64,000 bases of DNA from Paraburkholderia phenazinium (GCF_900141745.1 NZ_FSRM01000001.1:1736001-1800000), one strand, 5' to 3'; counted from the first letter of the stretch, positions 27,925 to 37,976 are shown. Notes: generated by a model not told the origin, from the letters alone. Made by a program: numbers and translations.

Positions 27925-28950
27925 ATGAAAGAGTTAGGCAAAATATCCCAGAAATCGGTCGCAAGTGACCAGGTCTCGATGATCGAGATCGACGATGGCG
28001 CGGCCGGACAGCGCATCGACAACTTCCTGTTACGCGTCTGTAAAGGCGTGCCTAAAAGCCATATTTATCGCATCCTGCGTAGCGGGGAAGTGCGTGTAAA
28101 TAAGGGCCGGGTCGATGCGCAGTACCGTCTCGAGCATGGTGATCTCGTGCGCGTGCCGCCGATCCGCATCGCTCAAGGGATCGAAGCGAGCGCTCACAAT
28201 CCGGTTCCGGCCGCCCATTTCGAAATTCTTTTTGAAGATGACCACATGCTGGTCATCGATAAACCGGCCGGCGTCGCCGTCCATGGTGGCAGCGGGGTGG
28301 CGTTCGGGGTAATCGAGCAGATGCGCGAGGCGCGTCCGCAGGCAAAATTTTTGGAACTGGTGCACCGGCTGGACCGCGAAACCTCCGGTGTCCTGATGCT
28401 GGCGAAAAAGCGCGCGGCACTTGTTAACCTGCACGAGCAGATTCGTGAGAACCGCATGGACAAGCGCTACTTTGCGTGCGTTCATGGCGAGTGGGCGAGC
28501 GACTGGGGCCGCCGCCGGGCGGTCAAGGAGCCGCTGCACAAGTATCTGACGGCGGATGGCGAACGCCGCGTGCGGGTCCAGGCGGACGGGCTGGCGTCGC
28601 ACACGGTGTTCAATCTGGTGAATCGCTGGCCGGACTACGCGCTTCTCGAAGCGGAACTGAAGACGGGTCGCACGCATCAGATCCGGGTTCACCTCGCGCA
28701 TCTGGAGTTGCCGATCGTCGGCGACGTCAAATATGGCGATTTCGCACTGAATAAAGAGCTGGCGCGCACCAATGCGCGTCCTGGACTGAAGCGGATGTTT
28801 CTGCACGCGTACCGGCTCAAGCTGGCACACCCGGCTACCGGCGACGTGCTGCAGTTCGAGGCGCCGCTACCGGCGGAATGCCGGCGTTTCATCGATCAGC
28901 TCAATGAAATCAATAACGGGGCAACCCCGGAGACGAATACGCATGGCTAG
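27925..28950 (+). CDS. rluC: 23S rRNA pseudouridine synthase (RluC type)
   Basis: This 341-residue protein has an N-terminal S4 domain (QRIDNFLLRVCKGVPKSHIYR, then RSGEVRVNKGRVDAQYRL) and a RluA-family catalytic domain with VIDKPAGVAVHGG and the catalytic Asp in HRLDRETSG (about residue 148), then KTGRTHQIRVHLAH. RluC modifies U955, U2504 and U2580 in E. coli 23S rRNA. Divergence from rne is the usual arrangement for rluC. The start at ATG 27925 is a choice; another ATG lies in frame at 27883. Confidence 0.92.
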   Translation: MKELGKISQKSVASDQVSMIEIDDGAAGQRIDNFLLRVCKGVPKSHIYRILRSGEVRVNKGRVDAQYRLEHGDLVRVPPIRIAQGIEASAHNPVPAAHFEILFEDDHMLVIDKPAGVAVHGGSGVAFGVIEQMREARPQAKFLELVHRLDRETSGVLMLAKKRAALVNLHEQIRENRMDKRYFACVHGEWASDWGRRRAVKEPLHKYLTADGERRVRVQADGLASHTVFNLVNRWPDYALLEAELKTGRTHQIRVHLAHLELPIVGDVKYGDFALNKELARTNARPGLKRMFLHAYRLKLAHPATGDVLQFEAPLPAECRRFIDQLNEINNGATPETNTHG

Positions 28951-29602
28951 AGAGCAATTTGATCTGATCGTCTTCGATTGGGACGGCACCTTGATGGATT
29001 CGACCATGCATATCACGCGGAGTATCCAGTCGGCGTGTCGCGATCTCGGCTTGCCGGTGCCGGCTGACGAGGCGGCGAGCTACGTGATTGGCCTCGGGCT
29101 GCGCGACGCGCTGCAGATCGCCGCGCCGACGCTCGACCCGTCCGAGTATCCGCGTCTGGCCGAGCGCTACCGTTTCCACTATCTGGTCAAAGATCAGACC
29201 ACGGAGCTTTTTGCTGGAGTGCGCGAGATGCTGCAGGAGTTGCGCGATCAGGGCTATCTGCTTGGTGTCGCCACCGGCAAGAGCCGTGTGGGCCTGAACC
29301 GGGCGCTCGACCAGTCGCGCCTCACCAGCCTGTTCGACGGTACCCGCTGTGCCGACGAGACTTTCTCGAAGCCTCATCCGGCAATGCTGCATGAGCTGAC
29401 CCGTGAACTGGGTCAGGATGTGGCACGCACGGTGATGGTCGGCGATACGACCCATGACCTGCAAATGGCGATCAACGCCGGCGTCGCAGGCATCGCCGTG
29501 ACCTACGGCGCCCATCCGGAGGCCTCGCTCGCTGCGCTCGAGCCGAAGTTCGTGGCGTCGAGCGTCAGCGCGCTGTCCGGCTGGTTGCGCGAGAACGCAT
29601 GA
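28943..29602 (+). CDS. HAD-superfamily hydrolase, phosphoglycolate phosphatase-like
   Basis: This 219-residue protein has HAD motif I FDWDGTLMDS (Asp 12 and 14), motif II VATGKS, and motif III/IV region SKPHPAMLHELTRE followed by VMVGDTTHDLQMAINAG. It is a small-molecule phosphatase of the Gph/PGMB group; the substrate is unproven. The ATG overlaps the end of rluC by 8 bp. The stop overlaps the Rieske gene by 4 bp, so rluC, this gene and the Rieske gene form a coupled set. Confidence 0.88.
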   Translation: MAREQFDLIVFDWDGTLMDSTMHITRSIQSACRDLGLPVPADEAASYVIGLGLRDALQIAAPTLDPSEYPRLAERYRFHYLVKDQTTELFAGVREMLQELRDQGYLLGVATGKSRVGLNRALDQSRLTSLFDGTRCADETFSKPHPAMLHELTRELGQDVARTVMVGDTTHDLQMAINAGVAGIAVTYGAHPEASLAALEPKFVASSVSALSGWLRENA

Positions 29603-29991
29603 TCATGTCTGCCATCGAACCCGTGCGGATCTGCGCTTCCGACGAACTGGTCGAGGGTGGCACAGGGCTGCGCCGCCAGGCGAAATACGTCGACGGGGAT
29701 GCGGTTGTTTTCTTTGTCCGCTATGGTGGCGAGGTTTTTGGTTATCTGAACCGCTGTGCGCATGTGCCGATGGAGCTCGACTGGGCTGAGGGTCAGTTCT
29801 TCGAATCATCGGGTTTATACTTGATGTGCGCCACGCACGGCGCAATTTACGCGCCGGATACAGGTAAGTGTGTCGGCGGTCCGTGCCGTGGCGGCAGGCT
29901 GCGTCCCGTTCAGGTAGACGAACGGGATACACCGGATGGCCGCGCGGTATTCTGGCTGCCGGACGACGACCTGCGTCCGGTCACCCCCTGA
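29599..29991 (+). CDS. Rieske [2Fe-2S] domain protein
   Basis: This 130-residue soluble protein is a single Rieske domain: first ligand pair CAH (Cys 53, His 55), second CATH (Cys 77, His 80), followed by GAIYAPDTGKCVGGPCRG. It looks like a free-standing ferredoxin-type Rieske protein rather than an oxygenase subunit. Its partner is unknown. Coupling to a HAD phosphatase gene and to sppA downstream gives no direct clue. An alternative ATG lies two codons inside. Confidence 0.88.
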   Translation: MIMSAIEPVRICASDELVEGGTGLRRQAKYVDGDAVVFFVRYGGEVFGYLNRCAHVPMELDWAEGQFFESSGLYLMCATHGAIYAPDTGKCVGGPCRGGRLRPVQVDERDTPDGRAVFWLPDDDLRPVTP

Positions 29992-30009
29992 CTCTTTGAT
30001 CTGCGACGC

Positions 30010-31014
30010 ATGGCCGACAATCTCACTCCCGATCCGAACCAACCGTCCTCAGCGGGCCGCAGGCCGACGCCAACTGATGAACCGGGCTGGGAGCGCGCCG
30101 CGCTCGAACGCATTGCGCTCGCTGCCATCAGCGAACAGCGCGCGGCACGGCGCTGGAAGATCTTCTTTCGCTTTGTCTTCGTCATCCTGCTGCTGCTGGT
30201 GGTCTGGGGCGTGTTCGACTTTTCCGGCGAGAAGGTCGCCACCACTGGGCGCCATACCGCACTGGTCACGCTCGACGGGGAAATTGCCGCGGACACGAAT
30301 GCGAACGCCGATGATGTTGACTCCGCATTGGAAAGCGCCTTCGACGACGCCGGCACGGCGGGCGTGATCCTGAGCTGCAACAGTCCGGGCGGCAGTCCGG
30401 TGCAGGCGGGTATCATCAATCGCGATATCCGTCGTCTGCGCGCCAAATATCCGTCCATCCCGCTGTATGTGGTGGTGGGCGACATGTGCGCCTCGGGCGG
30501 GTACTACGCGGCCGCAGCGGCAGACAAGATTTACGTGGATAAGGCGAGCATCGTCGGCTCGATCGGCGTGCTGATGGACGGCTTCGGATTTACCGGGCTG
30601 ATGGACAAGCTCGGCGTCGAGCGGCGTCTGCACACCTCGGGCGAAAACAAGGGCTTCTTCGACCCGTTCTCTCCGGAGACGCCGAAGATGGACGCGCATG
30701 CCCAGGAAATGCTCGACCAGATCCACCAGCAGTTCATCGACGCGGTGCGCGAAGGCCGCGGCAAGCGGCTGCATGAGACGCCGGATATTTTCTCGGGTCT
30801 GTTCTGGACCGGTCAGCAGAGTGTTGATCTTGGTCTGGCGGATGGCTTTGGCGACTCTGATTATGTCGCGCGCGAGATTATCAAGGCGCCGGATATCGTC
30901 GATTACACCGTGAAGGAAAGCATCACCGATCGCGTGGCGCGCAAGTTCGGCGCGGCGGTTGGCAGCGCTGCGGTTCACGCGATGGTGCTGGGCGGGAAGA
31001 TGAGCTTGCGGTAA
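30010..31014 (+). CDS. sppA: S49-family signal peptide peptidase (SppA type)
   Basis: This 334-residue protein has an N-terminal cytoplasmic segment, one membrane helix (WKIFFRFVFVILLLLVVWGV) and a periplasmic S49 domain. The catalytic pair is inferred as Ser about 162 in MCASGGYYAAAAADKIY and Lys about 214 in GENKGFFDPF. The 52-residue spacing equals that of the B. subtilis SppA Ser147/Lys199 pair. SppA degrades cleaved signal peptides in the inner membrane. It is the last gene of the rluC run, with an 18-bp gap from the Rieske gene. Confidence 0.9.
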   Translation: MADNLTPDPNQPSSAGRRPTPTDEPGWERAALERIALAAISEQRAARRWKIFFRFVFVILLLLVVWGVFDFSGEKVATTGRHTALVTLDGEIAADTNANADDVDSALESAFDDAGTAGVILSCNSPGGSPVQAGIINRDIRRLRAKYPSIPLYVVVGDMCASGGYYAAAAADKIYVDKASIVGSIGVLMDGFGFTGLMDKLGVERRLHTSGENKGFFDPFSPETPKMDAHAQEMLDQIHQQFIDAVREGRGKRLHETPDIFSGLFWTGQQSVDLGLADGFGDSDYVAREIIKAPDIVDYTVKESITDRVARKFGAAVGSAAVHAMVLGGKMSLR

Positions 31015-31096
31015 ACAGTGACGCAGGGAGTCGCTTACCGCGGGGACGGTCAGTCGGTCGGCGGCTGGTCAAGCGGAACTCGCCCAGTCAAGTAGC

Positions 31097-31124
31097 GGCC
31101 GCCGTTTCGGGCGGCCTTCGTCCT
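31097..31124. terminator. Hairpin between the convergent sppA and methyltransferase genes
   Basis: GGCCGCC (31097-31103) pairs with GGCGGCC (31110-31116) around a short loop, followed by TTCGTCCT. It lies between convergent stops and has only a weak T tract. Confidence 0.45.
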
Positions 31125-31150
31125 CGCAGGTCCGGCGGCCGGCCCCTCTT

Positions 31151-31870
31151 TCAGACGGCAAGAAGCAGGAAGATCGCCGGGCGCTTGTGCAGATCGAGCA
31201 CCGGCGCCTTTTTCCAGTCCGACACGGTTCGACTCGCAATCGTCTCGGTCTCCAGCGTCAGATCCACTGCGACGCACACCAGCGTCGACGGCGCGCAGGT
31301 CGCCAGTAAAGTATCGAGCAGCGCCTTGTTGCGATAAGGCGTCTCGATAAAGATCTGCGTCTGCTTTCCCTTGCGCGACTGTTGTTCCAGATCGCGCAGC
31401 CGCTTGGCCCGTTCGGCTGCGTCCACCGGCAGGTAACCGTGAAAGGCGAAACTCTGGCCGTTCAGGCCGGAAGCCATCAACGCCAGCAGAATCGAGCTCG
31501 GTCCCACGAACGGCACAACCTTGACGCCGCGCTCGTGCGCCCGCCGCACCAGCAGCGCACCCGGATCGGCGACCGCCGGACAACCGGCCTCCGAGACGAG
31601 GCCCGCATCCGTGCCTGCGAGGATCGGCGCCAGCAGTTTTTCGATCTCGCCCGCCGGGGTATTCACGTTTAACTCGCGAATCTCGATTTCCTGGATCGGC
31701 CGTTCGGTGCCGACTTTCTTCAGGAAGGCGCGCGTGGTTTTCGCGTTTTCGCCGATGTAATAGTGCAGAGCCGCGGCGCGCGCCCGCACTGGCGCGGGCA
31801 GCACGGCGTCGAGCGCGTCCGCGTCACCTTCGCCCAGGGTGTTCGGGATCAGATACAGTATGCCGCTCAT
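31151..31870 (-). CDS. SAM-dependent methyltransferase, tetrapyrrole methylase fold (RsmI paralogue)
   Basis: This 239-residue protein contains GTDAGLVSEAGCPAVADPGA, then VVPFVGPSSILLALMASGLNGQSFAFHGYLP and QIFIETPYRN. These are the conserved blocks of the RsmI/YraL branch of the tetrapyrrole methylase superfamily. RsmI 2'-O-methylates C1402 of 16S rRNA, but this protein is shorter and its N-terminus (MSGILYLIPNTLGEG) differs, so it is probably a paralogue of unknown substrate. The ATG overlaps the upstream maf stop by 4 bp. Confidence 0.85.
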   Translation of the reverse strand: MSGILYLIPNTLGEGDADALDAVLPAPVRARAAALHYYIGENAKTTRAFLKKVGTERPIQEIEIRELNVNTPAGEIEKLLAPILAGTDAGLVSEAGCPAVADPGALLVRRAHERGVKVVPFVGPSSILLALMASGLNGQSFAFHGYLPVDAAERAKRLRDLEQQSRKGKQTQIFIETPYRNKALLDTLLATCAPSTLVCVAVDLTLETETIASRTVSDWKKAPVLDLHKRPAIFLLLAV

Positions 31871-32484
31871 CGTGCCCCCAACAGTGGAAAACCGGCCGCC
31901 AGCAGCATTCGCGACAACGCGATCAGCGGCAGTCCGACCAGCGCGGTCGGATCGTCCGACTCGATCGCATCTAGCAGCGCAATGCCGAGCCCTTCGGATT
32001 TGGCACTTCCGGCGACATCGTAAGGCGTTTCGGCTCTCAAATAGGCTTCCAGTTCAGCGTCTGACAGATTCCGGAAGCGTACCGTCGTCACGACATCAAG
32101 CGTCTGGGCGCTGCTGTCGCGACTGTCGAACAGGCACAGCGCGCTATGAAACAGCACTTCGCGGCCGCGCATGGCCTGCAGCTGGGCAAGCGCCTTGTCG
32201 TGCGAGCCCGGTTTGCCAATCTGCAGACCGTCGTAAGTGGCGACCTGATCTGAGCCGATCACGAGTGCGTGTTCACCGGCGGCCAGTTTGGCTGCGACCG
32301 CCCGTGCTTTATCCTCGGAGAGCCGCAGGGCGGTCGCTTCGGGCGTTTCTCCCGGGTGAGGCGTCTCGTCGACAGCGGGTACGACGACATCGAACGGCAC
32401 GCGCAGGCGTTCCAGAAGCTCGCGGCGGTAGCGCGAACTCGACGCCAGAATCAGGCGCGGCGGGCGGGAAGAGATATCCGGCAT
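31867..32484 (-). CDS. Maf-family nucleotide pyrophosphatase (YceF-like)
   Basis: This 205-residue protein has the Maf signature LILASSSRYRRELLERL near the N-terminus, then LSEDKARAVA, GSDQVATYDG (catalytic Asp region), KPGSHDKAL and GSAKSEGLGIALLD. YceF-type Maf proteins hydrolyse 7-methyl-GTP and similar nucleotides as a housecleaning function. The ATG at 32484 starts directly before the conserved region. It overlaps the methyltransferase gene downstream and diverges from yceD. Confidence 0.9.
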   Translation of the reverse strand: MPDISSRPPRLILASSSRYRRELLERLRVPFDVVVPAVDETPHPGETPEATALRLSEDKARAVAAKLAAGEHALVIGSDQVATYDGLQIGKPGSHDKALAQLQAMRGREVLFHSALCLFDSRDSSAQTLDVVTTVRFRNLSDAELEAYLRAETPYDVAGSAKSEGLGIALLDAIESDDPTALVGLPLIALSRMLLAAGFPLLGAR

Positions 32485-32763
32485 GGTGAACCAAAGGCTA
32501 GGGAGAGCAGGCCGCACGGGCTTTCGCGCGTGTGGGCTTAAGTGTTTGACTCGAAAAGACAAAACGGATATGATTTTGGGCTTTTCATCGGTATGTGAAC
32601 GTTGCGCTGCAGGGAAACCTCGGGGAAGCCTCGTGAAAATCCCGCGCAAACCCCCAATGCGGTCTTGCTGCAATCAGGGTTTGTCTCGTAGTAGCAGCGC
32701 CTCGGCAGGCGGCATACTGACCTGATTTACCCCGGCTAAATCCGTGCCGACGCAGGAGCGCAC

Positions 32764-33402
32764 ATGACTCAACATCCTGGCAAACCTGCAGGTCTCGCCG
32801 ACCCGCATGATGTCGATCTTTTCGAATTCGCGCGGAGTGGCTGTCAGGCCGCGGGTCTCGTGCGCGTCTCGCAACTGCCGCGCATGTTAAACGAAGTTCC
32901 TGCGGAAGCGCCAGAGCGCGAAAGCGCGTTCACCTGGCAGGCCGAAGGGGCAACGCAGCCGGAATTGCAGGACGACGGCACCGAGGGTCCGCAGCCTTAT
33001 CTGAGGCTCGCGATTCACGGGTCGGCATGGCTCGAATGTCAGCGGTGTCTCACGCCGTATCTGCAGGCGTTCAACGTCGATGCGACTTACCGGATCGTCA
33101 ACACTGAGGCGGAAGCCGAAGAGTTTCCGCTCGACGAGGATGAAGTCGATGTGATCGTGGGTTCAGCCCATTTCGATCTTATCGACTTGATCGAAGAAGA
33201 GTTGCTGCTGAGTTTGCCGCTGGTGCCCAAGCACGAGGTTTGCCCTGAAGTGCACGAGTCGCTCGTGTCTGGGGTGGCCGGCGATGAGGGCGACGAAGCC
33301 GGAGAGGATGAGGCTGAAGAGGGCGGCGAGCCCGCCCGGCCCAATCCGTTTGCGGCGCTCGAAGCCCTCAAGAAGGGTGGTTCCGGCGGCGAGAAGCACT
33401 GA
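32764..33402 (+). CDS. yceD: YceD/DUF177 protein linked to L32 and rRNA metabolism
   Basis: This 212-residue protein has the DUF177 core: HGSAWLECQRCLTPYLQAF with a Cys pair, EVDVIVGSAHFDLIDLIEEELLLSLPLVPKH, and an acidic linker before the usual C-terminal NPFAALEALKKG. The acidic insert GDEGDEAGEDEAEEGGE is longer than in E. coli YceD. The gene is next to rpmF, its nearly universal neighbour; the family is implicated in 23S rRNA or 50S metabolism. The ATG has AGGAG upstream (GCAGGAGCGCAC). Confidence 0.9.
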   Translation: MTQHPGKPAGLADPHDVDLFEFARSGCQAAGLVRVSQLPRMLNEVPAEAPERESAFTWQAEGATQPELQDDGTEGPQPYLRLAIHGSAWLECQRCLTPYLQAFNVDATYRIVNTEAEAEEFPLDEDEVDVIVGSAHFDLIDLIEEELLLSLPLVPKHEVCPEVHESLVSGVAGDEGDEAGEDEAEEGGEPARPNPFAALEALKKGGSGGEKH

Positions 33403-33501
33403 ACAGTTGCATAGGAGCGCGATGCGGCGCGTTGGCCATTCGGCCAGTGACGATTGCCGTATCGGGCTGTGTTAGAATTCGGAAAATTTTTAGGAGTTAT
33501 C

Positions 33502-33681
33502 ATGGCAGTCCAACAAAACAAGAAGTCGCCGTCGAAGCGCGGCATGCACCGCTCGCACGATTTCCTCAGCGCAGCGCCGCTGGCTGTGGAACCGAGTACG
33601 GGTGAAGTGCATCTGCGTCACCACGTTAGCCCGAACGGCTACTATCGCGGCAAGAAAGTCGTCAAGACGAAGAACGACTAA
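33502..33681 (+). CDS. rpmF: 50S ribosomal protein L32
   Basis: This 59-residue protein [20 protein letters not shown] is typical bL32. It lacks the Cys pair of zinc-binding L32 forms, so it is a zinc-independent type. A strong TAGGAG site lies 6 nt before the ATG. It lies between yceD and plsX, the standard order, and an intrinsic terminator follows 72 bp after its stop. Confidence 0.97.
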   Translation: MAVQQNKKSPSKRGMHRSHDFLSAAPLAVEPSTGEVHLRHHVSPNGYYRGKKVVKTKND

Positions 33682-33752
33682 TCGTCCCGTTGCGTTGCGC
33701 CCCTTGGCGTTTCGCGTGGCGATCGGCTCGCTTGACATTTTCCCGGCTCGAC

Positions 33753-33782
33753 AAAAAGGCGGCATCTATGGCCGCTTTTTTG
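33753..33782 (+). terminator. Intrinsic terminator between rpmF and plsX
   Basis: AAAAAGGCGGC and GCCGCTTTTTT form the stem and T tract. It would separate ribosomal expression of yceD-rpmF from the fatty acid genes, at least partly. Confidence 0.8.
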
Positions 33783-33852
33783 TGTCGAACGCAGTTAGCC
33801 GTCTAGCGCTTGCTGCGTTCCCATGCAGAGCTCCTGAAATTCGTCGCACTCC

Positions 33853-34959
33853 ATGACAGTAAAGCTCACGATAGATTGCATGGGAGGCGACCACGGCCCG
33901 TCCGTGACCGTTCCCGCGGCTGTCAGTTTCGTTCGTTCGCATCCCGATGCGCAGTTGATGCTCGTCGGTATCGAAAGCGTGATCCGCGCCCAGCTCAAGA
34001 AGTTGAAGGCCGAGGGCGAGTCTGCGCTGGTCATCGTGCCGGCTTCAGAGATCGTCGCCATGGACGACTCGGTTGAAGTCGCGCTGCGCAAGAAGAAAGA
34101 CTCGTCGATGCGCGTGGCGCTCAACCGCGTCAAGGAAGGCGAGGCTCAGGCCTGCATCTCCGCCGGCAACACCGGTGCGCTGATGGCGGTGTCCCGCTAT
34201 GTTCTGAAAACGCTCCCGGGTATCGAACGCCCGGCGATCGCGTTCGCATTGCCCAATCCAACCGGCTACACGATGATGCTCGACTTGGGCGCCAACGTCG
34301 ATTGCGAGCCGCAGCACCTGCTGCAGTTTGCGGAGATGGGGCATGCGCTCGTGTCGGCGCTCGAGGGCAAGGAACGTCCTACGATCGGTCTGCTTAACAT
34401 CGGCGAAGAGGTCATCAAGGGCAACGAGACCATCAAGCGTGCCGGTGAGTTGCTGCGGGCGAGTACACTGAATTTCCACGGTAACGTCGAGGGCGACGAT
34501 ATCTTTAAGGGCACGACCGATGTGATCGTCTGCGACGGTTTTGTCGGCAATGTTGCGCTGAAGACATCGGAAGGGCTCGCGCAGATGTTGAACGACATCA
34601 TCAAGGAAGAGTTCGGCCACTCGTGGCTGACCAAGGTGATGGGGCTTCTCGCGTTGCCGGTACTGTTACGCTTCAAGAAGCGGGTCGACACCCGGCAATA
34701 CAATGGTGCAGCATTGCTCGGCCTGCGTAGTCTCGTGATCAAGAGCCACGGCTCGGCGGACGCGTACGCGTTTGAGTGGGCGATCAAACGCGGGTATGAT
34801 GCCGTCAAAAACGGCGTGCTGGAACGCCTTGCGCGGGCGATGGAAGAGAACGCGAGTTCTCTGGAACAGGTTGCGCGCGACGCAAGCGGCGCGGGTTATG
34901 CAAGTCCGGCCGCAGGCCAGCCAGCCGAGCCCTACGCTGCGCTATCCTCGAAGGCATAA
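33853..34959 (+). CDS. plsX: Phosphate acyltransferase PlsX
   Basis: This 368-residue protein starts [21 protein letters not shown] (family N-terminus DxMGGDxGP) and contains [42 protein letters not shown], and [16 protein letters not shown]. It makes acyl-phosphate from acyl-ACP for phospholipid synthesis at the membrane. The stop shares a base with the fabH start (TAATG), which indicates coupling. Confidence 0.97.
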   Translation: MTVKLTIDCMGGDHGPSVTVPAAVSFVRSHPDAQLMLVGIESVIRAQLKKLKAEGESALVIVPASEIVAMDDSVEVALRKKKDSSMRVALNRVKEGEAQACISAGNTGALMAVSRYVLKTLPGIERPAIAFALPNPTGYTMMLDLGANVDCEPQHLLQFAEMGHALVSALEGKERPTIGLLNIGEEVIKGNETIKRAGELLRASTLNFHGNVEGDDIFKGTTDVIVCDGFVGNVALKTSEGLAQMLNDIIKEEFGHSWLTKVMGLLALPVLLRFKKRVDTRQYNGAALLGLRSLVIKSHGSADAYAFEWAIKRGYDAVKNGVLERLARAMEENASSLEQVARDASGAGYASPAAGQPAEPYAALSSKA

Positions 34960-35948
34960 TGGCTCAATCGACAATTTATTCCCGCGTGCTGGGAACCGGC
35001 AGTTATCTGCCACCCGGGCGCGTCAGCAATCAGGACCTGGCCGAACGTCTTGCCAGGCAGGGCGTCGAAACCAGCGACGAGTGGATCGTAGCCCGCACCG
35101 GCATCCACGCACGCCATTTCGCAGAACCTGATGTCGCCACTAGCGATCTCGCGCTCATCGCCGCCCAGCGCGCGATCGAAGCTGCCGATGTCGACCCGCA
35201 ATCGATCGACCTGATCATTGTCGCCACCTCCACGCCCGACTATGTGTTTCCTAGCACGGCGTGTCTGCTGCAGAACAAGCTCGGCATCAAGAACAACGGC
35301 GCGGCGTTCGACGTGCAGGCTGTCTGTTCGGGCTTCGCTTATGCAGTGGCAACGGCGGACAGTTTCATCCGCAGCGGTCAGCATCACACCGCGCTGGTGA
35401 TCGGAGCCGAAACCTTCTCGCGTCTGCTCGATTTCAATGACCGCACGACCTGCGTGCTCTTCGGCGACGGCGCTGGCGCAGTCATCCTCTCGGCCTCGGA
35501 ACAGCCTGGCGTGCTTGCCAACGCGCTGCATGCCGACGGCAGTCATTCCAACATTCTCTGCACGCCGGGCAACGTGAACGGCGGTGTGATCGCCGGTAGC
35601 GCGTTCCTGCATATGGACGGCCAGGCGGTGTTCAAGCTCGCCGTCAACGTGCTCGAGAAGGTCGCCGTCGAAGCGCTTAACAAAGCTGGCCTCACAGCGG
35701 AACAGGTCGATTGGCTGATTCCGCATCAGGCCAATATCCGTATCATGCAAAGCACGTGCCGCAAACTGGGCCTGCCGCAGGAGCGCATGGTCGTCACGGT
35801 GGGCGAGCACGGCAATACGTCGGCTGCGTCCATTCCGCTCGCGTTCGACGTCGCCGTGCGCGACGGCCGTATCAAGCGCGGCCAGAACGTCCTGATCGAA
35901 GGCGTCGGCGGCGGCTTCACGTGGGGCGCGTCGGTTATCCGCTATTGA
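34959..35948 (+). CDS. fabH: Beta-ketoacyl-ACP synthase III
   Basis: This 329-residue protein has the catalytic triad Cys123 ([12 protein letters not shown]), His about 256 (IPHQANIRI) and Asn about 286 ([14 protein letters not shown]). It condenses acetyl-CoA with malonyl-ACP to start fatty acid synthesis. The start overlaps the plsX stop. It is followed after about 100 bp by fabD. Confidence 0.97.
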   Translation: MAQSTIYSRVLGTGSYLPPGRVSNQDLAERLARQGVETSDEWIVARTGIHARHFAEPDVATSDLALIAAQRAIEAADVDPQSIDLIIVATSTPDYVFPSTACLLQNKLGIKNNGAAFDVQAVCSGFAYAVATADSFIRSGQHHTALVIGAETFSRLLDFNDRTTCVLFGDGAGAVILSASEQPGVLANALHADGSHSNILCTPGNVNGGVIAGSAFLHMDGQAVFKLAVNVLEKVAVEALNKAGLTAEQVDWLIPHQANIRIMQSTCRKLGLPQERMVVTVGEHGNTSAASIPLAFDVAVRDGRIKRGQNVLIEGVGGGFTWGASVIRY

Positions 35949-36052
35949 TCTGCTTTTGAGGCGGCGCTTCGGCGTCGCCCGCAACGATCAATCGCGTCGA
36001 TAAATAAGGCCGCGTGCCGTACGCATCTGAAACATCGAATTTTGAGGATCCC

Positions 36053-36985
36053 ATGAAATTTGCGTTTGTTTTTCCTGGCCAGGGCTCGCAGTCTGTCGGC
36101 ATGCTCAACGCATTTGCCGACCACGCCATCGTGCGCGAGACAGTTCAGGAAGCCTCCGACGCGCTCGGCCAGGATCTGGGCAAGCTGATCGCCGAAGGTC
36201 CGGCTGACGATCTGAACCTCACCACCAATACCCAACCCGTCATGCTGACGGCCGCGTACGCGATCTACCGCGCGTGGCAGGCTGCGGGCGGTCCGGCGCC
36301 GGCAATCGTCGCGGGCCACAGCCTTGGTGAATACACGGCGCTGGTCGTTGCCGGCGCGCTGGCGTTCCGTGACGCGGTACCGCTCGTGCGTTTTCGCGCG
36401 CAGGCCATGCAGACGGCCGTGCCGGTAGGCGAGGGCGGCATGGCGGCGATTCTCGGTCTCGACGATGACGCGGTGCGTGCGGTGTGTGCCGAAGCAGCGT
36501 CGGCGGGTGTCGTGGAAGCGGTGAATTTCAATGCGCCGTCGCAGGTCGTGATTGCCGGCAACAAGGCCGCGGTCGAAAAGGCTTGCGAAATCGCCAAGGC
36601 CAAGGGCGCGAAGCGTGCGCTACCGCTGCCGGTGTCGGCGCCTTTCCATTCCTCGCTTCTCAAGCCCGCATCGGACCAGTTGCGCGAGTATCTCGCGAGC
36701 GTCGAAATGCAGGTGCCGAAGATCCCCGTTGTGAATAACGTCGATGTGGCTATCGTCAACGAGCCGGCCGCGATCAAGGATGCACTCGTGCGTCAGGCAG
36801 CCGGCGCGGTGCGCTGGGTCGAATGCGTGCAGGCGATCGCGGGCCAGGGTGTCACGCATGTGATCGAATGCGGTCCCGGCAAGGTTCTGTCAGGTCTGAC
36901 CAAGCGCATCGACGGCAATCTGGTCGGTGCCTCGGTTTTCGATCCGGCCTCGCTCGAAGAAACGCTTAAGCTCGTGACGGCCTGA
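36053..36985 (+). CDS. fabD: Malonyl-CoA:ACP transacylase
   Basis: This 310-residue protein starts MKFAFVFPGQGSQSVGML. The nucleophile Ser is in GHSLGEYTALV (about residue 91) and the partner His in SAPFHSSLL (about 200). It moves malonyl from CoA to ACP. A TGAGGATCCC ribosome site precedes the ATG. The neighbours are fabH and fabG. Confidence 0.97.
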   Translation: MKFAFVFPGQGSQSVGMLNAFADHAIVRETVQEASDALGQDLGKLIAEGPADDLNLTTNTQPVMLTAAYAIYRAWQAAGGPAPAIVAGHSLGEYTALVVAGALAFRDAVPLVRFRAQAMQTAVPVGEGGMAAILGLDDDAVRAVCAEAASAGVVEAVNFNAPSQVVIAGNKAAVEKACEIAKAKGAKRALPLPVSAPFHSSLLKPASDQLREYLASVEMQVPKIPVVNNVDVAIVNEPAAIKDALVRQAAGAVRWVECVQAIAGQGVTHVIECGPGKVLSGLTKRIDGNLVGASVFDPASLEETLKLVTA

Positions 36986-37073
36986 GCGGCGCGCAGGTAC
37001 AGCCGCAAGTATCACAGTACTCACTACAGCCTAAAGACTGCAATCAGCCCTCACGGGCACTCCGGACTGAAAG

Positions 37074-37823
37074 ATGGAAAAGACTCTCGATAAGCAGATC
37101 GCGATCGTGACCGGCGCCTCCCGGGGTATTGGCCGCGCCATTGCGCTCGAACTGGCGCGCCAGGGTGCGACCGTCATCGGCACGGCGACCAGCGAAAGCG
37201 GCGCTGCCTCGATCACCGAAGCGTTCAAGGCCGAAGGCGTGAACGGCCGCGGCGCAGTACTGAACGTGAACGACGCGGCTGCAGCAGAAGCGCTGATCGA
37301 CGGCACCGTGAAAGAATTTGGAACGTTGCACGTGCTCGTGAACAACGCGGGCATTACCCAAGATCAACTGGCGATGCGCATGAAGGACGACGACTGGGAC
37401 GCGGTGATCGACACCAATCTCAAGTCCGTGTTCCGCCTGTCGCGCGCAGTGCTCCGCCCGATGATGAAGGCGCGCGGCGGCCGCATTATCAACATTACGT
37501 CGGTGGTCGGCTCGGCTGGCAACCCGGGACAGGCCAACTACGCGGCGGCGAAAGCCGGTGTAGCGGGTATGACGCGGGCGCTGGCGCGCGAGATCGGCAG
37601 CCGCGGCATTACCGTGAACTGCGTCGCGCCGGGCTTTATCGACACCGACATGACGAAGACCCTGCCGGAAGAGCAGCAAACCGCGCTCAAGACCCAGATT
37701 CCGCTTGGCCGTCTGGGCAGCCCGGAAGACATCGCTCATGCTGTCGCGTTTCTTGCTTCGCCGCAGGCCGGCTACATCACCGGCACGACGTTGCATGTAA
37801 ACGGCGGCATGTACATGTCTTAA
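37074..37823 (+). CDS. fabG: 3-oxoacyl-ACP reductase
   Basis: This 249-residue SDR enzyme has the cofactor motif TGASRGIGRAIA, NNAGITQDQLAMRM, the active-site Ser in INITSVVGSAGN and YxxxK in NYAAAKAG, and ends GTTLHVNGGMYMS. It reduces 3-ketoacyl-ACP with NADPH in the fatty acid elongation cycle. It is placed in the fab cluster 88 bp after fabD. Confidence 0.97.
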   Translation: MEKTLDKQIAIVTGASRGIGRAIALELARQGATVIGTATSESGAASITEAFKAEGVNGRGAVLNVNDAAAAEALIDGTVKEFGTLHVLVNNAGITQDQLAMRMKDDDWDAVIDTNLKSVFRLSRAVLRPMMKARGGRIINITSVVGSAGNPGQANYAAAKAGVAGMTRALAREIGSRGITVNCVAPGFIDTDMTKTLPEEQQTALKTQIPLGRLGSPEDIAHAVAFLASPQAGYITGTTLHVNGGMYMS

Positions 37824-37976
37824 CGGAATTCGGTTACCATCCGCGCCGTGACGCGATTCTCGTCGTGACCGGGCGGATGCCTTGACAGGAACCGTGCGCG
37901 CCGCTTTTTTGCAGGGGCAAACCTGATAAAATGCGCGCACCTGTATTTTTGAACTTCTTTTCCCTTGGAGGGGTTA

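Noticed and set aside
37882..37910. TTGACA upstream of acpP as a promoter -35
   Set aside because: No acceptable -10 lies 16-18 bp downstream; the bases there are a T run.
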